NCBI RefSeq assembly: GCF_010548375.1
Contig: NZ_JAAGLY010000015.1
Span: 62,001 to 126,000 of the forward strand
DNA: 64,000 nt
DNA from: Streptomyces sp. SID13726
Lineage (GTDB): Bacteria; Actinomycetota; Actinomycetes; Streptomycetales; Streptomycetaceae
Reading direction: 5' to 3'
Shown here: in pieces, positions 25,829 through 35,027 of the stretch
Layout of the letters: each line of letters begins with the position of its first letter
How positions within the stretch are numbered: the first letter of the stretch is position 1
Notes under the pieces: model-generated
Told to the model about the DNA's origin: nothing
What the model saw: only the letters and a program-made list of their open reading frames with translations
Databases searched by the model: none
Made by a program: the position numbers and the translations under genes

Positions 25829-26770
25829 ATGACGTCCGAACGGATCACCGTCGCCCCGGCCCGCCGACGCGCCTGCTGGCAGCTCGCCCTCGCGCTGGGC
25901 GCGCTCGTGGCGGCCGGCTGTCTGGCCCGGCGGCACTGGCCCCTGCTGGAGACGGGAGCCCTGCGGCTCGCCGTCGCCGACCAGGGCTGGCTCCTCGTGG
26001 CCGCCGCTGCCGCCGCCGCGACCTGGGGGTTCTCGGCGCTCGCCCAGCAGGGCGCGGTGCTACGGCCGCTGCCGTCGAGGCGGCTGGTGGCCGCGCAGTT
26101 CGCCGCCTCGGCCGCGAACCAGCTGTTGCCCGCCGGGCTCGGCACGGGTGCCGTCAACCTCCGCTTCCTGATGCGCTGCGGGCTGTCGGCCGGACGCTCG
26201 GCGACCGCGCTCGGCGTGAAGGCCACCGCGGGCGGTCTGGTGCGGGCCGCCCTCATCGCCGTACTCGCGACGGTCTGTCCCGGTGTCCTCGGGCTCCCGC
26301 GGCCGACCGCCGGATGGCTGGCCCTGGCCGCCGCGGCGGCTGTCCTGGCCGTGCTCCTGACCGCCGTGCTGTGGCCGCGGTGCCGCGCGGCCCTGGCCCT
26401 GGTGCTGGCCGACATCAGGGCCGTGCACGCGCGACCGCGCCGGGCGGCGGCCCTGTGGGGCGGCTCGGTGGGCTTCGCGGTGCTGCACGCCCTCGTCCTG
26501 ATCGCCGTCACCCGGGCCGTGTCGCTGCCGCTGGCCCCGCCCCTGGTGGCCCTGCTCTACCTCGCGGCGAGCAGCGCGGCGGCCCTGCTGCCCACCCCGG
26601 GCGGCCTCGGCTCCCTCGACGCGGCGCTCGCCTTCGCCCTCACCGCCGGGGGAGCGCCCGGAGTGGCGGCCGCCTCCGCGGTGCTCGGCTACCGGCTGCT
26701 GACGGTGTGGCTGCCGCTGCTCCCCGGTCTGCTGGTCCTCGCGCTCCTCGTCCGCCGCAAGGCGTTGTGA
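25829..26770 (+). CDS. Lysylphosphatidylglycerol synthase TM-region family membrane protein (YbhN-like)
   Basis: 313 residues with about eight hydrophobic spans. The family core is seen in AAQFAASAANQLLPAGLGTG, LGVKATAGGLVRAALIAVLA and LLPTPGGLGSLDAALAFALT, typical of the UPF0104/LPG_synthase_TM family. It lacks the cytosolic acyltransferase domain of MprF, so aminoacyl-lipid synthesis is not implied; flippase or glycolipid-linked roles are proposed for relatives. ATG 25829 is preferred over an upstream in-frame ATG at 25703 whose extension is a low-complexity Arg/Gly stretch. The gene is 235 bp after the GH65 stop. Confidence 0.8.
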   Translation: MTSERITVAPARRRACWQLALALGALVAAGCLARRHWPLLETGALRLAVADQGWLLVAAAAAAATWGFSALAQQGAVLRPLPSRRLVAAQFAASAANQLLPAGLGTGAVNLRFLMRCGLSAGRSATALGVKATAGGLVRAALIAVLATVCPGVLGLPRPTAGWLALAAAAAVLAVLLTAVLWPRCRAALALVLADIRAVHARPRRAAALWGGSVGFAVLHALVLIAVTRAVSLPLAPPLVALLYLAASSAAALLPTPGGLGSLDAALAFALTAGGAPGVAAASAVLGYRLLTVWLPLLPGLLVLALLVRRKAL

Positions 26771-26843
26771 GCACGACCGGCGTTTCTGCACCCCGTGCTT
26801 CTGGTAGGACTCGGGATGTCGGGTCGACGGCGAGGGGAGAGCC

Positions 26844-27698
26844 ATGACGGGGAACGAGAACGGCGGACGGCTGGGGGAGGAGTTCTTCACTCCGGGCTCC
26901 TCGTCCTTCACCGAGTTCCTGGCGGCCCACCGTCCCGAACTGCTCAGCACCCGCCGTGTCCTGCCCGACGGGGTGCGCGCCGCACCGGACCAGGTGCCGC
27001 ACGGCACCACCGTGCTGGCGCTCACCTTCCGCGACGGCGTCCTCATCGCCGGCGACCGCAGGGCCACCATGGGCAACCTCATCGCCCAACGCGACCTGGA
27101 GAAGGTGCACCCCGCCGACGACCACACGGCGGTCGCCTTCGCCGGCACCGTCGGACTCGCCCTGGACATGGTCAAGCTCTACCAGGTCGAACTGACGCAC
27201 TTCGAGAAGATCGAAGGCGTCGCCATGACCCTCGACGGCAAGGCGCGCCGCCTGGCCGGCATGATCCGGCAGAACCTCGGCCAGGCCATGCAGGGCCTCG
27301 CCGTCGTCCCCCTCCTCACGGGCTACGACCCCTCGGCCCCCGAGGGAGCGCGGGGCCGCATCTTCAGCTTCGACGTCGCCGGCGGGCTCTACGAGAAGAC
27401 CGACTTCCACGCCGAGGGCTCGGGATCGCCGTACGCGAGAGGCGCCCTGAAGAAGCTGTTCCACCGGGGCATGGACCGCCGCGACGCCGCCCTTGCCGCC
27501 CTCCAGGCGCTCTACGACGCGGCCGACGACGACTCCGCGACCGGTGGGCCCGACATCGGCCGCCGGATCTTCCCCATCGTCTCCGTCATCACCGAGGACG
27601 GCTTCGAGCGGCTGTCGGGACCGGAGACCGAGGAACTCAGCCGGGAGATGGTCGAGCAGCGCCACAGCCGGCCGGACGGGCCGAACGCGACGCCCTGA
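26844..27698 (+). CDS. prcB: Proteasome beta subunit, PrcB-like, without neighbouring alpha subunit
   Basis: 284 residues. An actinobacterial PrcB-type propeptide (EEFFTPGSSSFTEFLAAHRP) leads to the autocleavage site PHG/TTVLALTF, which would expose the catalytic N-terminal Thr near residue 54. The active-site Lys is in AGDRRATMGNLIAQRDLEKV. The C-terminal part (ALYDAADDDSATGGPDIGRR) is highly PrcB-like. In Streptomyces prcB normally sits next to prcA with dop, ubiquitin-like pup and the ARC ATPase; none are here. This is probably a second beta-type subunit that may mix into or replace the main one. GGGGAGAGCC precedes the ATG. Confidence 0.9.
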   Translation: MTGNENGGRLGEEFFTPGSSSFTEFLAAHRPELLSTRRVLPDGVRAAPDQVPHGTTVLALTFRDGVLIAGDRRATMGNLIAQRDLEKVHPADDHTAVAFAGTVGLALDMVKLYQVELTHFEKIEGVAMTLDGKARRLAGMIRQNLGQAMQGLAVVPLLTGYDPSAPEGARGRIFSFDVAGGLYEKTDFHAEGSGSPYARGALKKLFHRGMDRRDAALAALQALYDAADDDSATGGPDIGRRIFPIVSVITEDGFERLSGPETEELSREMVEQRHSRPDGPNATP

Positions 27699-27705
27699 CA
27701 GGGAA

Positions 27706-27726
27706 CTTTCCCCAGTCGTGGGAAAG
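27706..27726. terminator. Weak stem-loop after prcB-like gene
   Basis: CTTTCCC (27706-27712) pairs with GGGAAAG (27720-27726) over a 7-nt loop, 8 bp after the stop. It is short, and it sits between convergent genes. The rest of the 316-bp gap (to 28014) shows nothing I can support. Confidence 0.4.
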
Positions 27727-28014
27727 ACCTGCCCCCGCCTTTTCCCGCACACGGCTTGCAGGTACCGGGCGAGGGCACAAGGCTGCTGATCGCGGCGGTA
27801 CTCCAGGACGGGGGATCTCCGCACGACGCCGGCCGTCCCTGACTCCGTTCCGCCCCTCCTCCCCGCCACACCGCCCCCGCGAGGGGCTCGGCCCGGCACC
27901 GCGTCCGTGGCTCCGTGACGCGGCAGGAGCGGAGCAGGGCGGACGGCACCACCGGCGCTCGCCATCGACGACGTCCGCCCACGCCGGCGTCCGTCCCCCG
28001 CGGCCCGCCACTTC

Positions 28015-28974
28015 TCAGGCCCGCACCCTGAACTCCTTGCGCCACTTGGTGAACTGATGCTCCGGATCCCCGGTGTACGACCACGGGGCCCGGGTGCCCT
28101 GGCGGTCCAGCATCCGCAGCAGCGGTACGCCCACCTCCGGCAGGCCCGCGTGACAGGCCGCGTGCGTCAGGTAGTTGAGGTCACGCAGCTCACCGGGGAC
28201 GACCGTGTGCTCGGTCCGGCCCATGATCCAGCGCTGCCAGGTGCGCCGTACGTCGCTCACGGCCCCGTCGTGCTTCCAGTGCTGCCCGAGCGCCACGGAC
28301 GCCGCCCGGTCCTCGGCCGCGTCCGACGCGGCCCGGAACTCCTCGACCCGCGCGTACTGCACCAGCACCGGCAGCGCGGAGCCCGGCGGCGCCACCCCGG
28401 CCGCGTCGCGGGCGAAGTCGTACATCAGGCCGTTGGAACCGTGCCAGCGGGCCGAGTAGTAGTGCAGCACCTGGAGGTGCCCCTCGACGCTGTACGGGTC
28501 CCGGCCGTGCAACTCGTCCCACCAGCGGCCCAGTTCCTGCCGCCGCACCCCGGCCGGGTACAGCCGGGCCACCGAGATCAGGGAGATCCACGGCGTCGGG
28601 TCGTCCATGAACGCGTCCGCCGCCTGGAGACAGGCCATCACCGCGGCGTCGATGCGGCGCTGGTCGATCGGCACGCCCCGGCCCGCGGAGATGGCCAGGT
28701 TGAACGCCCTGGCCGTCTCCGTGGCCGCCCGCAGCACCAGCGCGTCACCGCTGTGCGGTTCGGCCGCCAGCCACGACTCCACCGTCGAACTGCCCGCGCA
28801 GGCCTGGGCGAGCGTCCGTACCCGGTGACCGCGTGCGAGCCAGTCGGGGCCGGTGGCCCGCAGCAGTTCGCGCAGGCCCTGCCAGCGGCCGATGACGATG
28901 TCCTGCCGGGCGGTGGTGAGGGGGACGTCTCCGTGGTCGGGGTCGAACTCGGGGGCGAAACGGTCTCTCGCCAT
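28015..28974 (-). CDS. Conserved hypothetical helical-repeat-like protein
   Basis: 319 residues, soluble and helix-rich, with no signal or membrane span. Segments such as VLRAATETARAFNLAISAGR, AVMACLQAADAFMDDPTPWI and FRAASDAAEDRAASVALGQH look like degenerate TPR-type helical hairpins; I cannot name a family. Trp-rich patches (WDELHGRDPYSVEG, TWQRWIMGRTEH) are notable. It lies 11 bp downstream of the amino-acid permease on the same strand, so the two are probably cotranscribed. Function unknown. Confidence 0.65.
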   Translation of the reverse strand: MARDRFAPEFDPDHGDVPLTTARQDIVIGRWQGLRELLRATGPDWLARGHRVRTLAQACAGSSTVESWLAAEPHSGDALVLRAATETARAFNLAISAGRGVPIDQRRIDAAVMACLQAADAFMDDPTPWISLISVARLYPAGVRRQELGRWWDELHGRDPYSVEGHLQVLHYYSARWHGSNGLMYDFARDAAGVAPPGSALPVLVQYARVEEFRAASDAAEDRAASVALGQHWKHDGAVSDVRRTWQRWIMGRTEHTVVPGELRDLNYLTHAACHAGLPEVGVPLLRMLDRQGTRAPWSYTGDPEHQFTKWRKEFRVRA

Positions 28975-28985
28975 CGCACAGCCCC

Positions 28986-30458
28986 TCAGAAGTCGGTGGG
29001 GAGACCCTCGTGGACGAGCGAGGGCCCGGCCTCCTGGCCGTCGGGAACGTAGTCCGCCTCGACGGTACGGCTCGCGTCAAGCCGCGCGGGCCGGTAGTAG
29101 TCGCTGCCCCGCTTCCAGTACCAGAGCATCGGGATCAGGCCCACGGCGAGCCCGCCGACCCCGATCGTGATCGCCGCGGTGCTCAGCTCGCCCAGCGACT
29201 CGACGAAGACCCAGAACATGAACAGGGCGCCCAGCAGCGGCCACAGCCCGCCGAGCAGGAAGTCGGTCGGGGACTTCAGCAGCATCTTGCGGTAGGCGAC
29301 GACCACCGCGAGGCCGGTGAGGCCGTAGTAGACGGCGATCTGGAGGCCGATCGCCGAGATCGCGTCGGAGAGGATGTCGCCCACCGAGCCCAAGGAGTTG
29401 GAGGCGATGAACATCATCAGCGCCACCGCACCGACCACCACGATCGCCACCCACGGGGTGTTCCAGCGCCGGTGCACCTTGCCCAGCGCGGCCGGCATCG
29501 TACGGTCCCGGCCCATCGCGAACAGCGAGCGGGTGACCTGGATCAGCGTGGTCTCCAGCGTGGCGATGGTCGACAGCATCACGGCGACGATCAGCAGCTT
29601 GCCGCCCCAGCCCGGCCAGATCTCCTCGCCCAGCACGGCAAGGACGTTGGCGTCGTTGTCCTCGATCTGCTTCGAGGTGAGGATGACGTTCACCGCGATG
29701 GTGAAGACCTCGAAGAGCAGGAAGACGATGCCGACCCCGATGAGGCCCGCGAGGCCCGTCGTACGGCGGCTGTTGCGGGTCTCCTCGCTGAGGTTGCTGG
29801 TGACGTCCCAGCCCCAGTAGTAGAACGCGGCGATCAGCGCGCCCGAGGCGAAGCCCGCCATGCCGTCGAAATGACCGAAACCGAGCCAGGACCACTCGAA
29901 CGAGCGGGCGTTGCCGGTGTGGAAGAAGGCGAGCACCGCGAAGAGCGCCAGTATCGCCAGCTCCACACCGGACATGATCAACTGGGCCCGTACCGTGAGC
30001 CGGGCGCCGCCGAGCACCACCAGCAGCATCAGCACGAACCAGGCCGCGCCGACGACGGTCGACAGGGCGGTGTTGTCCGCGAGGCCCTCGTCGAAGAGGG
30101 CGAGCGTCATCGAACCGGCGGGCAGCGACCCGGCGACCATGAAGATGGTCGCCGAGATGACCAGCGCCCAGCCGCTGACAAAGCCCAGAAAGGGATGGAG
30201 AGTTCGTCCCACCCAGGAGTAACTCGCCCCCGCGTTCACGTCGATCCGGCTCAGGTAGCTGAACGCGAGCGCGATGCCCAGCATGGGTATCGCGCAGTAC
30301 AGCAGAGCCGCCGGACTGGCCAGACCCACCGCACCGACCAGAACCGCGGTGGTCGCGGCGATCGAGTACGCCGGCGCGCTGCCGGCGACGGCCATCACCA
30401 CGGTGTCGAACGTACCGAGGGCATTGGCCTGGAGCCCTCTGCCCCTGTTGATGCTCAT
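28986..30458 (-). CDS. APC-superfamily amino acid permease
   Basis: 490 residues with about 12 membrane spans. The conserved first span is GTFDTVVMAVAGSAPAYSIA, followed by the loop with SRIDVNAGASYSWVGRTLHP and the span-6 region FASGALIAAFYYWGWDVTSN typical of APC carriers; the NLSEETRNSRRTT loop is also family-like. The substrate (amino acid, polyamine or related) is not predictable. ATG 30458 is used because the fold begins at once; the in-frame extension to 30515 lacks support. GGAAAG is ~10 bp upstream. Confidence 0.88.
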   Translation of the reverse strand: MSINRGRGLQANALGTFDTVVMAVAGSAPAYSIAATTAVLVGAVGLASPAALLYCAIPMLGIALAFSYLSRIDVNAGASYSWVGRTLHPFLGFVSGWALVISATIFMVAGSLPAGSMTLALFDEGLADNTALSTVVGAAWFVLMLLVVLGGARLTVRAQLIMSGVELAILALFAVLAFFHTGNARSFEWSWLGFGHFDGMAGFASGALIAAFYYWGWDVTSNLSEETRNSRRTTGLAGLIGVGIVFLLFEVFTIAVNVILTSKQIEDNDANVLAVLGEEIWPGWGGKLLIVAVMLSTIATLETTLIQVTRSLFAMGRDRTMPAALGKVHRRWNTPWVAIVVVGAVALMMFIASNSLGSVGDILSDAISAIGLQIAVYYGLTGLAVVVAYRKMLLKSPTDFLLGGLWPLLGALFMFWVFVESLGELSTAAITIGVGGLAVGLIPMLWYWKRGSDYYRPARLDASRTVEADYVPDGQEAGPSLVHEGLPTDF

Positions 30459-31013
30459 GGTTGCGCTGCTTTCCGTAGGACACGACGCACGGACGGACGG
30501 GCCCGTACGGCGCAAAAAGAGTGAGGGGTGGCTCCGCCCCGGACCGGAGAGGGATGGCCTCGGGCAGGGGCGGCGAAGGAAGGATCCAAGGGGTGCGGGG
30601 GACCGTACGGCCGCTGCGTGGACGACCGGTCACTCCGTGTGTGCGAGTGATGATAGCCCTATTCCTTGACCCTTCAAGATTAACTGGGGGGTAACCTTCC
30701 GAACCGCCGACTGCCGTGCCCGCACGGTCTTTTGAGGTCGGGGAGCGCGTCCCGGGAAACGCGGATCAGGACACCGCACCGCACCCGACGCGCGAGGGTG
30801 GCACCCCATGGGCACCGACCGGACCTACGGCGGCATCCTCGACGGACGCCTCGCCCGGGAGGTCCCCGAACCACCGGTGCCGGCCGGCGACGAGGACTGA
30901 GCGGAGGTGGGGGCGCCGCCGCCGGGCCGGTGGTCGGCGCGTCCCGCGCGGGCATCCGGAGCGATCGGCGGGTCTCGGTCCCTGCCCCGGACGCCCCTTT
31001 TGCTGATCCCGTT
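30459..31013. other. Intergenic region between divergent permease and GAF-ANTAR genes
   Basis: 555 bp. It is less GC-rich at 30650-30705, where CTTGA-CCCT-TCAAG (30665-30678) forms a small inverted repeat near TTGACC and a TTAACT stretch, a plausible promoter zone. A 30-codon frame starting at ATG 30808 (MGTDRTYGGILDGRLAREVP, ends 30900) has good GC3 but only a weak ribosome site, and is not secure as a gene. Nothing else is supported. Confidence 0.35.
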
Positions 31014-31760
31014 GTGAAGTCCGCGCCAGGCCGGGTAGGAGTTCTCCTGTCGGAGCTTGTGGAGGACGTCTTGGACTGGAGTCGTTTCGCCCAGCAGATG
31101 GCGGCGATGGCCCGGGATCTTCTGGCGCAGGACTCGGTGGGCAGCACGCTCGACCGGATCGGCGCCTCGGCCACCGAACTGGTGGAGGGCTGCACGGCCG
31201 CCGGAATCCTGGTGCTGCACGAGCGCAGGGTGGAGACCCTGGCCGCCACCCACCAGCTGGTCGTGGACAGCGACCGGCTCCAGGCGCGGCTGGAGCAGGG
31301 ACCCTGCTTCGACGCCGCCCGCACCTCGCGGGGCGAGCGGGTCTACCGTATCGCCGACCTCACCGCCGAGAGCAGGCGCTGGCCCGTGTTCGCGCCACAG
31401 GCCCACAAGCTCGGCGTGGGCAGCATGATGGGCTTCCTGCTGTTCACCGAGGACGACGACCTCGGCGCGCTGAACCTCTACTCCCGCGAGCCGGGCGCCT
31501 TCACCGAGGCCAGTGAGCTGGCCGGCTGGCTGCTCGCCTCCCACGCGGCCGTCGCCCTGTCCGCCGCCCGCACCCACGCCCAGATGGAACAGGCCGTGTC
31601 CACCCGCCATGCGATCGGCGAGGCGATGGGCATCCTCATGGGCAGCCACCACCTCACCGAGGACCAGGCCTTCGACGTGCTGCGGCGCTACTCGCAGGAG
31701 AACAACGTCAAACTCCGCGAGGTCGCCCGCCAGGTCTGCGAGAAGGGCGGCCTCGACTGA
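31014..31760 (+). CDS. GAF-ANTAR RNA-binding regulator
   Basis: About 248 residues. The GAF domain (~35-170) runs from TLDRIGASATELVEGCTAAG to LASHAAVALSAARTHAQMEQ, and the C-terminal ANTAR three-helix domain (~175-240) has STRHAIGEAMGILMGSHHLT and EDQAFDVLRRYSQENNVKLR. ANTAR proteins bind paired stem-loops in nascent RNA and prevent termination, here probably gated by a GAF ligand. The start is uncertain: GTG 31014 is used, and GTG 31059 (with GGAG close upstream) is possible. No obvious dual-hairpin target is seen nearby. Confidence 0.85.
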   Translation: MKSAPGRVGVLLSELVEDVLDWSRFAQQMAAMARDLLAQDSVGSTLDRIGASATELVEGCTAAGILVLHERRVETLAATHQLVVDSDRLQARLEQGPCFDAARTSRGERVYRIADLTAESRRWPVFAPQAHKLGVGSMMGFLLFTEDDDLGALNLYSREPGAFTEASELAGWLLASHAAVALSAARTHAQMEQAVSTRHAIGEAMGILMGSHHLTEDQAFDVLRRYSQENNVKLREVARQVCEKGGLD

Positions 31761-32255
31761 GCGCCGCGCGGCCTCCCCGGCTCGATGGCTCAACCGGAGA
31801 AGCCTCGCCGGACCGGCTCCCATGGGTACGCCGCCGCACCCGGCTGCCCATCAAGTCCCCCCTCGTGACCGCCCTACTCCTGCCCGGCGGACCGGGACGC
31901 CGACGGGCCCGGCCCGACGACGGCAGAACGGCCGCCCCGCCGTTCGGCCGAGGTGGCCGCCCCCGCTCCGGCGCGAGACCGAGGCCGGCACCGTTCTCTC
32001 AGGAGTACGCCGATGCCGCCCCGGCCCCTCGCCACCGCCCGGGCAGGCCAAGCACCGGTACGACCGCACACCGGACCCCACGCGCGGTGTTCGCCCTGCT
32101 GCCGACTCTCACCACATCCCTCACCCCGCACCGCCACCTCGCCTGCCCACTCGTCCTTGCGACCTGGTTCCGCGGGACACGGCGACGCCGGAGCGGGCCG
32201 GGGGCGGTGGCCACGTGGGACGCCGCCCCCGACCCTGCTGCCCGAAACCGCTGAC
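31761..32255. other. Intergenic region between convergent genes
   Basis: 495 bp of Pro/Arg/Gly-coding-like GC-rich sequence. Open frames exist on both strands but their composition and lack of ribosome sites do not support genes. I see no strong terminator or repeat. Confidence 0.5.
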
Positions 32256-33659
32256 TCAGTCCCCGATCCGGTCGATCTGGCGGAGCTTGTTCGTGGCGTC
32301 CAGCGCCGCGACCTTGTAGGACTCCGCGAGCGTCGGATAGTTGAACACCGCGTCCACCAGATAGTCGACGGTGCCGCCGCAGCCCATCACGGACTGCCCG
32401 ATGTGGATCAGCTCGGTGGCTCCTGAACCGAAGCAGTGCACACCGAGCAGGGTGCGGTCCTCGGCGGAGACCAGCAGCTTCAGCATGCCGTGCGAGTCGC
32501 CGATGATCTGCCCGCGGGCCAGCTCCCGGTAGCGGGAGATACCCACCTCGAACGGCACCCGGTCCTCGGTGAGCTGATCCTCCGTACGGCCCACGAAGCT
32601 GATCTCCGGGATGGTGTAGATACCGATCGGCTGGAGGTGGTGCATCTGCCCGACCGGCTCCCCGAAGGCGTGGTAGGCCGCCGCCCGGCCCTGCTCCATC
32701 GAGGTCGCCGCCAGCGCCGGGAAACCGATCACGTCGCCGACCGCGTAGATGTGCGGCACCTCGGTGCGGTAGTGCTCGTCGACCGAGATCCGGCCCCGCC
32801 GGTCCGCCGACAGACCCGCCTTGTCGAGGTCGAGGTCGTCGGTGAGCCCCTGCCGGCCCGCCGAGTACATCACCGCGTCCGCCGGGATCTTCTTGCCGCT
32901 CTCCAGCAGGGTCAGCGTGCCCCGGGGATGGCGCTCCACCGCGGCCACGGTCTCCCCGAACCGGAACGTCACCGCGAGATCCCGCAGGTGGTACTTGAGC
33001 GACTCGATCACCTCGACGTCGCACATGTCGAGCATCCCGGCGCGCTTCTCGACCACCGTGACCTTGCTGCCGAGCGCGGCGAACATCGACGCGTACTCCA
33101 TGCCGATCACACCGGCCCCGACGATCACCATGGAACGCGGAACCCGTTGCAGATCGAGGACGTTGTCCGAGTCCATGATCGTCCGGCCGTCGAACTCGAC
33201 GCTGTCCGGCCGCGCCGGCCGGGTGCCGGTGGCGATCACGATGTGCTCGGCGCTGAGCGTGCGTTCGTCGCCGGTCACCTCGCGCAGCGCGATCGTGTGG
33301 TCGTCGACGAAACGACCGGTGCCGGCGAAGAGGGAGACGTGGTTGCGGGAGAGCTGACTGCGGATCACGTCGACCTCACGGCTGACCACGTGCTGGGTGC
33401 GCGCGGTCAGATCGGAGACGGTGATGTCCTCCTTGAGCCGGTAGCTCTGTCCGTACAGGTCGCGCTGGGTGAGGCCGGTCAGATACAGCACCGCCTCGCG
33501 CAGGGTCTTGGAGGGGATGGTGCCGGTGTGGATGGAGACCCCGCCGACCATGTCGGGGAGGTCGACGACGGCGACCCGGCGGCCCAGCTTGGCCGCGGCG
33601 ATGGCGGCCTTCTGGCCACCCGGACCGGATCCGATGACGAGCATGTCGAAGTCGGGCAC
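32256..33659 (-). CDS. sthA: Soluble Si-specific NAD(P)+ transhydrogenase
   Basis: 467 residues. A flavoprotein of the pyridine nucleotide-disulfide oxidoreductase family: FAD site DMLVIGSGPGGQKAAIAAAK, NAD(P) site SMVIVGAGVIGMEYASMFAA, second FAD site HIYAVGDVIGFPALAATSME and dimer domain FGSGATELIHIGQSVMGCGG. The redox cysteine pair of related enzymes is replaced in GGVSIHTGTIPSKT, as in SthA. It transfers hydride between NADPH and NAD+. GTG 33659 is used; codons further upstream run into the divergent promoter. A perfect CCCTTTCGAAAGGG palindrome lies 27 bp upstream. Confidence 0.92.
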   Translation of the reverse strand: MPDFDMLVIGSGPGGQKAAIAAAKLGRRVAVVDLPDMVGGVSIHTGTIPSKTLREAVLYLTGLTQRDLYGQSYRLKEDITVSDLTARTQHVVSREVDVIRSQLSRNHVSLFAGTGRFVDDHTIALREVTGDERTLSAEHIVIATGTRPARPDSVEFDGRTIMDSDNVLDLQRVPRSMVIVGAGVIGMEYASMFAALGSKVTVVEKRAGMLDMCDVEVIESLKYHLRDLAVTFRFGETVAAVERHPRGTLTLLESGKKIPADAVMYSAGRQGLTDDLDLDKAGLSADRRGRISVDEHYRTEVPHIYAVGDVIGFPALAATSMEQGRAAAYHAFGEPVGQMHHLQPIGIYTIPEISFVGRTEDQLTEDRVPFEVGISRYRELARGQIIGDSHGMLKLLVSAEDRTLLGVHCFGSGATELIHIGQSVMGCGGTVDYLVDAVFNYPTLAESYKVAALDATNKLRQIDRIGD

Positions 33660-33685
33660 CCTCGGAAGTCTGTCAGCCGCGGGGC

Positions 33686-33699
33686 CCCTTTCGAAAGGG
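33686..33699. promoter_or_regulatory. Perfect 14-bp palindrome between sthA and molybdoenzyme gene
   Basis: CCCTTTCGAAAGGG is fully symmetric and sits 27 bp upstream of sthA and 117 bp upstream of the divergent molybdoenzyme. Its position suits an operator for a dimeric regulator. The regulator is unknown. Confidence 0.45.
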
Positions 33700-33815
33700 T
33701 GAGCAGTAAACGGACCGGCCCGTGGCACGACCCGGTGCGCGCGCACGCAGTCCCGGGGCCGCCGGGGAGTTCCGCGGACCGCGACAGGCGAGGCGGACGG
33801 CGGGACAATACGGCC

Positions 33816-34955
33816 ATGGGTCACCGACTCGCCGACGCGAGCACCCCGGCCCGGCTGGCCGCCCAGGACGAGGGCATCGGCCGGGACGAACTGGCGCTCG
33901 CCACCCGCAACCACGGCCTGCCCCTCGAAGCGATGCGCCACGACCTCAGCCCGCCGGGCCTGCACTACGTCCTCACCCACTACGACATCCCGTACGTCCC
34001 CGAGGGCACCCCCTGGCAGCTCACCCTCGACGGCCGCGTCCACCGCCCGCTCACCCTGACCCCGTCCGACCTGCGCGCCTTCCCGCAGGTCACCACCCGG
34101 GTCACCCTGGAGTGCGCGGGCAACGGCCGGGCCCTGCTCACCCCCCGCCCGGTCAGCCAGCCCTGGCTGGTCGAGGCCGTCGGCACCGCCGAGTGGACGG
34201 GCGTACCGCTGCGGCTGCTCCTCGCCGAGGCCGGTGTCGAGGACGACGCCGTCGACGTGGTGTGCACCGGCGCCGACCACGGGGTGGAGCGCGGTGTCGA
34301 ACAGGACTACCAGCGCTCGCTCCCGGTCCGGGTGGCCACGGGCACCGAGCCCGAGGTCATGGTCGCGCACACGATGAACGGCGCCCCGCTGCCCCCGCAG
34401 CACGGCCTGCCGCTGCGGCTCGTCGTGCCCGGCTGGTACGGCATGGCCCATGTGAAGTGGCTGCGCCGGATCACCGTCACCGACACGCCCTTCACGGGCT
34501 TCCAGCAGACCGTCGCCTACCGGATCCGGCAGGAGCCCGGCGACGAGGGCGAACCCGTCACCCGGATCGCACCCCGCGCCCTGCTCGTCCCGCCCGGCTT
34601 CCCGGACTTCATGTCCCGGACCCGCGTGGTGCGGCCCGGCACGGTCACCCTGGAAGGGCGCGCCTGGTCCGGACGCGCGCCGGTGACCAGGGCCGAGGTG
34701 AGCACGGACGCGGGGCACTCCTGGCACGAGGCGGAACTCGAACCGGACACCGGTCACCGGTGGGCCTGGCGGCGCTGGCGCCTCGACTGGGCGGCGCGGC
34801 CGGGGGAGTTCGTCCTCAGCGCCCGCGCCACCGACGCCGAGGGCCACACCCAGCCCCTCGAACAGCCCTGGAACCGGGGCGGGTTCGTCAACAACCTCGT
34901 GCAGCGGGTCCAAGTGCTGTGCCTGGACGAGGAGTCCGGGAGGCCGGGCGGCTGA
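33816..34955 (+). CDS. Sulfite-oxidase-family molybdopterin-dependent oxidoreductase
   Basis: 379 residues. The molybdopterin domain (~40-240) contains the invariant Cys ligand in VTLECAGNGRALL and the cofactor segments VGTAEWTGVPLRLLLAEAGV and LPLRLVVPGWYGMAHVKWLR. The C-terminal immunoglobulin-like dimerisation domain (~260-370) has RAWSGRAPVTRAEVSTDAGH. No heme domain or signal peptide is present, so this is a cytosolic sulfite-oxidase-like enzyme with unknown donor substrate. It is divergent from sthA. ATG 33816 begins the conserved sequence; the frame upstream runs antisense through sthA and is spurious. Confidence 0.88.
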   Translation: MGHRLADASTPARLAAQDEGIGRDELALATRNHGLPLEAMRHDLSPPGLHYVLTHYDIPYVPEGTPWQLTLDGRVHRPLTLTPSDLRAFPQVTTRVTLECAGNGRALLTPRPVSQPWLVEAVGTAEWTGVPLRLLLAEAGVEDDAVDVVCTGADHGVERGVEQDYQRSLPVRVATGTEPEVMVAHTMNGAPLPPQHGLPLRLVVPGWYGMAHVKWLRRITVTDTPFTGFQQTVAYRIRQEPGDEGEPVTRIAPRALLVPPGFPDFMSRTRVVRPGTVTLEGRAWSGRAPVTRAEVSTDAGHSWHEAELEPDTGHRWAWRRWRLDWAARPGEFVLSARATDAEGHTQPLEQPWNRGGFVNNLVQRVQVLCLDEESGRPGG

Positions 34956-34968
34956 AGCCGGGTCCGGC

Positions 34969-35003
34969 GCGGTCCCACGGCGCCGCCGTCGCCGTAGGAC
35001 CGC
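34969..35003. terminator. Bidirectional stem-loop
   Basis: A 14-bp stem (34969-34982 with 34990-35003) has one C/A mismatch and a 7-nt loop. It lies between the convergent molybdoenzyme and small-protein genes, 13 bp past the former's stop. Confidence 0.65.
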
Positions 35004-35027
35004 GAGAGCCCGCGCGGGCGGCCGTCG

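Noticed and set aside
31865..32254. 129-codon frame between the ANTAR and sthA genes
   Set aside because: Composition is typical of random open frames in high-GC DNA and no motif or ribosome site is visible.
32436..33815. Long N-terminal extension of the molybdoenzyme frame
   Set aside because: It lies antisense to sthA and has composition of a shadow frame, not a domain.
33660..34913. Long N-terminal extension of the transhydrogenase frame
   Set aside because: The extension lies antisense to the molybdoenzyme gene; the FAD-binding start is at 33659.
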